A stretch of 64,000 nt of DNA from assembly GCF_016907655.1 (NCBI RefSeq), contig NZ_JAFBCL010000001.1, positions 4,498,001 to 4,562,000 on the forward strand, written 5' to 3'. This DNA is from Saccharothrix algeriensis (GTDB lineage Bacteria; Actinomycetota; Actinomycetes; Mycobacteriales; Pseudonocardiaceae). The number at the start of each line of letters is the position of its first letter. Within the stretch, counting starts at the first letter, position 1. This document shows positions 59,424 to 64,000 of the stretch, piece after piece. Both the position numbers and the translations under genes were made by a program. The notes beneath the pieces were generated by a model that was given only the letters and a program-made list of their open reading frames with translations, ran no database searches and had not been told where the DNA came from.

Positions 59424-60824
59424 ATGTCCGGGGAGGCCACCGTGGTGGAGGCGGCGCTGCCGGTGTCGTTGGACCGGGCCTCGGCCGAGCCGCTGGCCGT
59501 GCAGCTGGCCGAGGCGCTGCGCACGGCCGCCGCCGACGGCCGGCTGCGCAGCGGCGACCGGCTGCCCTCGACCCGCGCGCTGGCCGCGCGGCTGGGCGTC
59601 AGCCGCACCGTCACCGCGGCGGCCTACGAGCAGCTGCACGCGGAGGGCTGGATCGCCGGGCGGCACGGGTCCGGCACGTACGTGACCACCACGCCGCCGG
59701 GCTCGCTCAAGAGCCCCGCGCGGCGGGCGCCCGCGCCCGAGCCGGTGGCGGACTTCATCGACTTCGCGCCCGGCGCGCCGTGGGCGGAGGGGCTGGACCG
59801 GGCGGCCTGGCGGCGGGCGTGGCGGGCCGCGGCGGACACCCTGCCGCTGTTCCGGCCCCAGCGCGGCGGGCTGCCGGAGTACCGGGCCGTGATCGCCGAG
59901 CACCTGCTGCGGCACCGGGGGCTGGCGGTGCGGGGCGGGCTGCGCGAGGAGCTGGTGCTGGCCACCGGCGGGACCACGGCGGCGCTGGTGGAGCTGGCCG
60001 CGGCGGTGCTGGGCCCCGACGACGTGGTGGCCCTGGAGGAGCCCGGCTACCAGCGGGCGGTGGGCGCGCTGCGGTCGGCCCGGATCAAGGTCGTGCAGAC
60101 GCCGGTGGACGAGGAGGGGCTGCTGGTCGACGCCGTGCCGGCGGGCGTGCGGGTCGTCTACTGCTCGCCCGCCCACCAGTACCCGATGGGCGGCCGGATG
60201 TCGGCCGGCCGCCGCGTCGCGCTGGTCGAGCGCGCCCGCCGGGAGGGCTGGCTGGTCATCGAGGACGACTACGACGGCGAGCTGCGCTACGACATCGCGC
60301 CGCTGCCGCTGCTGGCCGCGCTGGCCCCGGACGTCGTGGTGCACCTGGGCACCACGAGCAAGATCCTCACCCCGACGCTGGGCGCGGGCTGGATGGTCGC
60401 GCCCGAGCCGATCGCGGCGGCGGTCCTCGCGCACCGGGAGCGCACCGGGACCAGCCCGTCGGCCGCCGGGCAGCGGGTGCTGGTCGAGCTGGCCCGCGCC
60501 GGGGACCTCGGCCGGCACCTGCGCAGGCTGCGGCGCGAGCTGTCCGAGCGGCGGGCGCTGGTGGTCTCGGCGCTGGCCGAGGCCGGGATCGCCGTGCTCG
60601 GCGACGACGCCGGCGCGCACGTGGTCGTGCTGCTGCGCGACGCCCAGGCCGAGCGGGACCTCCTGGCGGCGGCCGAGGCGCGCGGGCTGCGGCTGGACGG
60701 GCTCGGGCGGCACCACGCGGCGCGGCCCAGGGTGTTCGGCGTGGCCGTCGGGTACGGGGCCTGCTCGCGGGAGCAGCTCACCGCCGCCCTGCCGGTGCTG
60801 GTGGAACTGCTGCGCGCCGCGTGA
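59424..60824 (+). CDS. MocR/PdxR-type GntR regulator with aminotransferase domain
   Basis: A 466-residue fusion: GntR winged HTH (residues ~15-85; [20 protein letters not shown]) and an aminotransferase-like domain (~110-466) with the PLP lysine in [15 protein letters not shown] and [11 protein letters not shown]. It senses PLP or an amino compound rather than transaminating. ATG at 59424 is shown; GTG at 59442 or 59445 has the better SD (GGGGAGG) and may be the true start. The target is likely the divergent PNPOx-like gene. Confidence 0.87.
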   Translation: MSGEATVVEAALPVSLDRASAEPLAVQLAEALRTAAADGRLRSGDRLPSTRALAARLGVSRTVTAAAYEQLHAEGWIAGRHGSGTYVTTTPPGSLKSPARRAPAPEPVADFIDFAPGAPWAEGLDRAAWRRAWRAAADTLPLFRPQRGGLPEYRAVIAEHLLRHRGLAVRGGLREELVLATGGTTAALVELAAAVLGPDDVVALEEPGYQRAVGALRSARIKVVQTPVDEEGLLVDAVPAGVRVVYCSPAHQYPMGGRMSAGRRVALVERARREGWLVIEDDYDGELRYDIAPLPLLAALAPDVVVHLGTTSKILTPTLGAGWMVAPEPIAAAVLAHRERTGTSPSAAGQRVLVELARAGDLGRHLRRLRRELSERRALVVSALAEAGIAVLGDDAGAHVVVLLRDAQAERDLLAAAEARGLRLDGLGRHHAARPRVFGVAVGYGACSREQLTAALPVLVELLRAA

Positions 60825-60869
60825 GCGCCGCCGCCGCGGGCTTCGCCGTTCCCGGCTGCGCCATCCGGG

Positions 60870-60875
60870 TAGGGT
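60870..60875 (+). promoter_or_regulatory. -10-like element for ddl
   Basis: TAGGGT, eight bases before the ATG at 60884. Confidence 0.45.
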
Positions 60876-60883
60876 CGCGGACC

Positions 60884-61954
60884 ATGACACGACGCAAGAC
60901 CAGGGTCGCCGTGGTGTTCGGCGGGCGCAGCAGCGAGCACCGGATCTCCTGCCTGTCCGCCGGGAGCGTCCTCGGGCACCTGGACCGGGAGCGGTTCGAC
61001 GTGGTGCCGGTCGGCATCACCCACGACGGGGGCCGGTGGGTGATCGGCGCGGACGACACCAGGGCGCTGGAGGCGCGCGACCGCCGGCTGCCGTCGGTGG
61101 ACGCGCTGGTGCCCGTGTCGGGCGGCGAGCTGGTCCCGGTCGCGCCGGACGAGGCGCTGGCCGAGGTCGACGTGGTGTTCCCGGTGCTGCACGGCGCGTG
61201 GGGCGAGGACGGCACGATCCAGGGCCTGCTGGAGCTGGCCGACATCCCCTACGTCGGCCCCGGCGTGCTGGCGTCGGCGGTCGCGATGGACAAGGAGTTC
61301 ACCAAGCGCCTGCTGCGCGGCGCGGGGCTGCCGGTCGGCGAGTTCGCGGTGCTGCACCGCGACCGGGAGACCCTGGAGCCGGGGGAGCGGGCGCGGCTGG
61401 GCCTGCCGGTGTTCGTGAAGCCGGCCCGCGCCGGGTCGTCGGTCGGCATCTCCAAGGTGGTCGACTGGGACCACCTGGACGGCGCGATCGCGCTGGCGCG
61501 CAAGACCGACCCGAAGGTGGTCGTCGAGGCCGGGGTGGCCGGGCGCGAGGTCGAGTGCGGCGTGCTGGAGTTCCCCGACGGCCGCGTGGAGGCGTCGCTG
61601 CCGGCCGAGCTGCGCGTCGTCGGCGGCGCGGTCGACTGGTACGACTTCGACGCCAAGTACCTGGACGACGTGTGCGAGTTCGACGTGCCGGCGAAGCTCG
61701 ACGAGGGGGTCGCCGACCGGGTCCGGGAGATGGCCGTCACGGCGTTCCGGGCGCTGGACTGCCAGGGCCTCGCGCGGGTGGACTTCTTCGTCACCGAGGA
61801 CGGCGGGCTGGTGGTCAACGAGGTCAACACGATGCCCGGGTTCACGCCGATCTCCATGTACCCGCGGATGTGGGCGGAGACGGGGATCGACTACCCGACC
61901 CTGCTGACGACGCTGGTCGACACGGCGCTGGCCCGCGGGACCGGGCTGCGGTGA
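60884..61954 (+). CDS. ddl: D-alanine--D-alanine ligase
   Basis: A 356-residue ATP-grasp enzyme making the D-Ala-D-Ala dipeptide for peptidoglycan. N-terminal [28 protein letters not shown], the ATP-binding [14 protein letters not shown] and the C-terminal metal site [17 protein letters not shown]. Length normal. ATG follows TAGGGT directly. Confidence 0.96.
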   Translation: MTRRKTRVAVVFGGRSSEHRISCLSAGSVLGHLDRERFDVVPVGITHDGGRWVIGADDTRALEARDRRLPSVDALVPVSGGELVPVAPDEALAEVDVVFPVLHGAWGEDGTIQGLLELADIPYVGPGVLASAVAMDKEFTKRLLRGAGLPVGEFAVLHRDRETLEPGERARLGLPVFVKPARAGSSVGISKVVDWDHLDGAIALARKTDPKVVVEAGVAGREVECGVLEFPDGRVEASLPAELRVVGGAVDWYDFDAKYLDDVCEFDVPAKLDEGVADRVREMAVTAFRALDCQGLARVDFFVTEDGGLVVNEVNTMPGFTPISMYPRMWAETGIDYPTLLTTLVDTALARGTGLR

Positions 61955-61959
61955 CCGCG

Positions 61960-61984
61960 GCGGGGAGGGCGGCGCCCTCCCCGC
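61960..61984. terminator. Hairpin between ddl and the convergent DUF3515 gene
   Basis: 11-bp perfect arms GCGGGGAGGGC (61960-61970) and GCCCTCCCCGC (61974-61984), loop GGC. Confidence 0.6.
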
Positions 61985-61992
61985 GCCGCCGG

Positions 61993-62562
61993 TCAGCCCC
62001 CGGTGTCGACGGGCGTGGCGGGCAGGGTGTCGCGGATCGTGGTGGAGATGTCCTGGATCGGGCCGGTGCCCGCCTCGGCCGGGATGGTCAGCGCCACGTA
62101 GGCGGGCCGGTCCACCAGGTACCAGGTCGAGGACGAGCCCTCGGTGACCTCCAGCCACTGCACGGAGGAGACGCTGCGCAGCTGCGAGGTCGGCGTCAGC
62201 CCCGCCGGGCGGTCCAGGCCGCAGCGCAGCACGATCGGCTCGTGCCGCGCGTCGCCCCAGGCCAGCGCGCCCGCCGGCGCGGGCTCGGCCAGCTCGCGGC
62301 GGGGCAGGGTGGCGCCGTTGGAGACCAGCTGCACCGGCAGCCTGCCCAGCAGCGCCCGGCACGGCTCGCCCTCGGCGGCCGGGGCGGGCACCGGGACCAG
62401 CGCCAGCGGTCCGGAGTGGTCGGTCCGCGGCTCCGCCTGCTCGCCCGCGCCGAGGAACAGCCCGACGGCCGCGACCCCCGCCGCCAGCAGCGCGGGCAGG
62501 CCCACCGCGACGGCCAGCAGCGGTCTGGGGAGCAGGGGGGTGGGTTCCGGTGCCTGTGCCAC
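61993..62562 (-). CDS. DUF3515 membrane-anchored protein (Rv2980-like)
   Basis: A 189-residue protein with one N-terminal membrane helix (about residues 15-38) and an extracellular domain. Features: LLGRLPVQLVSNGA, ALAWGDARHEPIVLRCGL and STWYLVDRPAYVALTIP. The DUF3515 family is confined to actinobacteria and lies beside ddl/thiL; function unknown, cell-envelope role suspected. GTG start at 62562. Confidence 0.85.
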   Translation of the reverse strand: MAQAPEPTPLLPRPLLAVAVGLPALLAAGVAAVGLFLGAGEQAEPRTDHSGPLALVPVPAPAAEGEPCRALLGRLPVQLVSNGATLPRRELAEPAPAGALAWGDARHEPIVLRCGLDRPAGLTPTSQLRSVSSVQWLEVTEGSSSTWYLVDRPAYVALTIPAEAGTGPIQDISTTIRDTLPATPVDTGG

Positions 62563-62582
62563 CCCGCTATGACAGCACGCCG

Positions 62583-62816
62583 CTAGAGGTGGACCACCGG
62601 GCAGGTCAGCGTTCGCGTGATGCCCTCGACGTTCTGGATGCGGGCGACCACGAGCTGCCCCAGCTGGTCGACGGTCTCGGCCTCCGCGCGCACGATGACG
62701 TCGTACGGGCCGGTGACGTCCTCCGCGGTGGCGACGCCCGGGAGGCCGGAGATCTCGGCCGCGACGGCGGCTGCCTTCCCGACCTCGGTCTGGATGAGGA
62801 TGTATGCGTGCACCAC
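62583..62816 (-). CDS. Stand-alone Lrp/AsnC ligand-binding (RAM) domain protein
   Basis: A 77-residue protein equal to the RAM domain of Lrp regulators without a DNA-binding domain: VHAYILIQTEVGKAAAVAAE, GPYDVIVRAEAETVDQLGQLV and TRTLTCPVVHL. Stand-alone RAM proteins bind amino acids and form oligomers; some modulate full-length Lrp proteins. GTG start. It lies 20 bases upstream of the DUF3515 gene on the same strand. Confidence 0.88.
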   Translation of the reverse strand: MVHAYILIQTEVGKAAAVAAEISGLPGVATAEDVTGPYDVIVRAEAETVDQLGQLVVARIQNVEGITRTLTCPVVHL

Positions 62817-62913
62817 GGCGTGCCCCTTCGTCGCGACAGGTTAGGTCGGGGTAGGAACGTGCACAGCAACGTACCCCAGTCGGGGTTCCGAATGCTCAGA
62901 ACGGGAGGCAATC

Positions 62914-63879
62914 TTGCGTCCGGAGCCGCCGCGGAACGCGGACACGGTCGCTGAGGTGGGTGAGTTCGGTCTCATCCGCCGGGTGACGGCAGGTCGGACG
63001 CAGCCGCCCACCACCCTGCTCGGGCCCGGTGACGACGCGGCCGTCGTGGCCGCGCCCGACGGGCGGGTCGTCGTCTCGACCGACGTGCTCGTCGAGGGCG
63101 TCCACTTCCGGCTCGACTGGTCGTCCCCGGAGCAGGTGGGCCGCAAGGCGGCGGCCGTGAACCTGGCCGACGTGGCGGCCATGGGCGCGCTGCCGACCGC
63201 CCTGCTCATCGGCCTGGCCTGCCCGCCGGGCACGCCGACCGCGCTGGTGGAGGGGCTCACCGCCGGGCTGTGGCAGGAGGCCGCGGTCGCGGGCGCCGGC
63301 GTGGTGGGCGGCGACATGGTCTCCTCCGCGACGCTGGTGATCTCCGTCACGGCGCTGGGCGACATGAACGGCCTGGAGCCGGTCACCCGTTCGGGAGCCC
63401 AGGTGGGTGATGTCGTGGCGGTGTGCGGGCGGCTGGGCTGGGCGGCGGGCGGGCTGGCGGTGCTCGGGCGCGGTTTCCGGTCGCCGGTGGCGGTCGTCGG
63501 GGCGCAGCGGAACCCCGAACCCCCTTACGCGGCCGGGCCGCAGGCCGCCGAGGCCGGCGCGACGGCGATGATCGACGTGTCGGACGGGCTGCTGGCCGAC
63601 CTGGGGCACATCGCCGACGAGTCGGGCGTCGGCATCGACATCCGCACCGAGCTGCTGGAGGTCCACCCGCGGCTGCTGGACGTGGCCTCCGCGCTGGGCG
63701 CCGACGCGCGGCACTGGGTGCTGACCGGCGGCGAGGACCACGCGCTGGCGGCGACCTTCCCGGAGCCGGCCGCCGTGCCGGAGGGGTGGCGCACCATCGG
63801 CACCGTCCGGCACGGCAGCGGCGTGACGGTGGACGGGCGCGCCTACGAGAAGCCCCCTGGCTGGGAGCACTGGCGGTAG
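62914..63879 (+). CDS. thiL: Thiamine-monophosphate kinase
   Basis: A 321-residue PurM-type kinase phosphorylating TMP to the cofactor TDP. Motifs: LLGPGDDAAVVAAPDG, VSTDVLVEGVHFRLDW, NLADVAAMGALPTALLIG, GVVGGDMVSS and MIDVSDGLLADLGHI. Start is the rare TTG at 62914, five bases after GGGAGG; this SD decides the start. Position next to DUF3515/ddl matches mycobacteria. Confidence 0.95.
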   Translation: MRPEPPRNADTVAEVGEFGLIRRVTAGRTQPPTTLLGPGDDAAVVAAPDGRVVVSTDVLVEGVHFRLDWSSPEQVGRKAAAVNLADVAAMGALPTALLIGLACPPGTPTALVEGLTAGLWQEAAVAGAGVVGGDMVSSATLVISVTALGDMNGLEPVTRSGAQVGDVVAVCGRLGWAAGGLAVLGRGFRSPVAVVGAQRNPEPPYAAGPQAAEAGATAMIDVSDGLLADLGHIADESGVGIDIRTELLEVHPRLLDVASALGADARHWVLTGGEDHALAATFPEPAAVPEGWRTIGTVRHGSGVTVDGRAYEKPPGWEHWR

Positions 63880-63880
63880 G

Positions 63881-63886
63881 TAGCCT
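63881..63886 (+). promoter_or_regulatory. -10-like element for the last gene
   Basis: TAGCCT, seven bases before the GTG at 63894, right after the thiL stop. Confidence 0.4.
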
Positions 63887-63893
63887 GGTCGGT

Positions 63894-64000
63894 GTGGAAC
63901 TATGCACGCGGGCGTATGATCATCCAGACGCGGCGGCGCTGGTCGCCGAGCTGCAGCAGGTGTTCGTGGTGCGCTACGGCGACCAGGACGTCACGCCGGT
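63894..64000 (+). CDS. Start of a probable GNAT-family acetyltransferase (3' end outside window)
   Basis: Only 35 codons are visible: GTG start, ELCTRAYDHPDAAALVAEL, QQVFVVRYGDQDVTP. The pattern of an initial strand followed by a helix ending in YGDQDVTP is common at the N terminus of actinobacterial GNAT acetyltransferases. No acetyl-CoA-binding motif is within the window, so the call is tentative. Confidence 0.55.
   Translation, partial: MELCTRAYDHPDAAALVAELQQVFVVRYGDQDVTP

Overview
The window reads as chromosomal core DNA from a high-GC actinomycete of the order Pseudonocardiales (Saccharothrix/Actinosynnema/Lentzea-like; genus level is inference). Codon third positions are almost all G/C, GTG starts are very common, and the gene order ligA - ACT protein - gatC/gatA/gatB - lppZ-like - doxX - PH protein - ilvB/N/C - serA - leuB - FAH - gltX - IclR - leuC/D - hup - mutT1/ppk - fbiD - gpsA - ddl - DUF3515 - thiL matches what I recall of the Mycobacterium tuberculosis Rv3014c-Rv2977c block. 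Genes that break this backbone are the lineage-specific or accessory part.

Layout. 1-2.6 kb: the end of sdhB, a YeiH-type transporter with a divergent LysR regulator, and an unknown protein. 2.6-8.1 kb: ligA with a repeat-bearing C-terminal tail, a heavily deleted remnant of a TetM/OtrA-type ribosome protection GTPase, a small tyrosine phosphatase, a BKACE enzyme and an ACT-domain protein. 8.3-11.8 kb: the gatCAB operon with a coupled 63-residue small protein inside it. 12.4-15.5 kb: a two-gene cassette of a small GGPYQxH-repeat protein and a TPR-CHAT (caspase-like) protease, the best candidate for an undescribed system. 15.5-22.7 kb: an LppZ-like lipoprotein, an alpha/beta hydrolase lacking its nucleophile, a 2-hydroxyacid dehydrogenase, DoxX, ilvD, VKOR and a PH protein.

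22.8-47.2 kb is dominated by branched-chain amino acid synthesis: ilvBNC behind a Leu/Val leader peptide and attenuator; serA; a secreted subtilase; leuB; a cobalamin-riboswitch-controlled ABC importer; citramalate synthase behind a leader peptide with three Ile codons and an intrinsic terminator; a secreted trypsin-fold protein without its catalytic triad; FAH; a flavin monooxygenase; gltX; tRNA-Gln and tRNA-Glu; and leuCD opposite an NdgR-type regulator. Isoleucine (cimA, ilv), valine (ilv) and leucine (leuBCD) synthesis therefore sit together, each with its own cis-control. 47.3-64 kb holds HU, mutT1-ppk, an LVIVD secreted protein, an intergenic stretch with two related long palindromes, fbiD, plsC-gpsA-PLP lyase, cysteine dioxygenase behind a conserved-type leader peptide, a PNPOx/MocR pair, ddl, DUF3515, a stand-alone RAM domain, thiL and the start of an acetyltransferase-like gene.

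At many genes a TANNNT-like -10 element lies 6-9 nt before the start codon with no Shine-Dalgarno between them, which suggests leaderless transcription and supports the starts chosen here. No CRISPR array, rRNA, transposase or integrase was seen.
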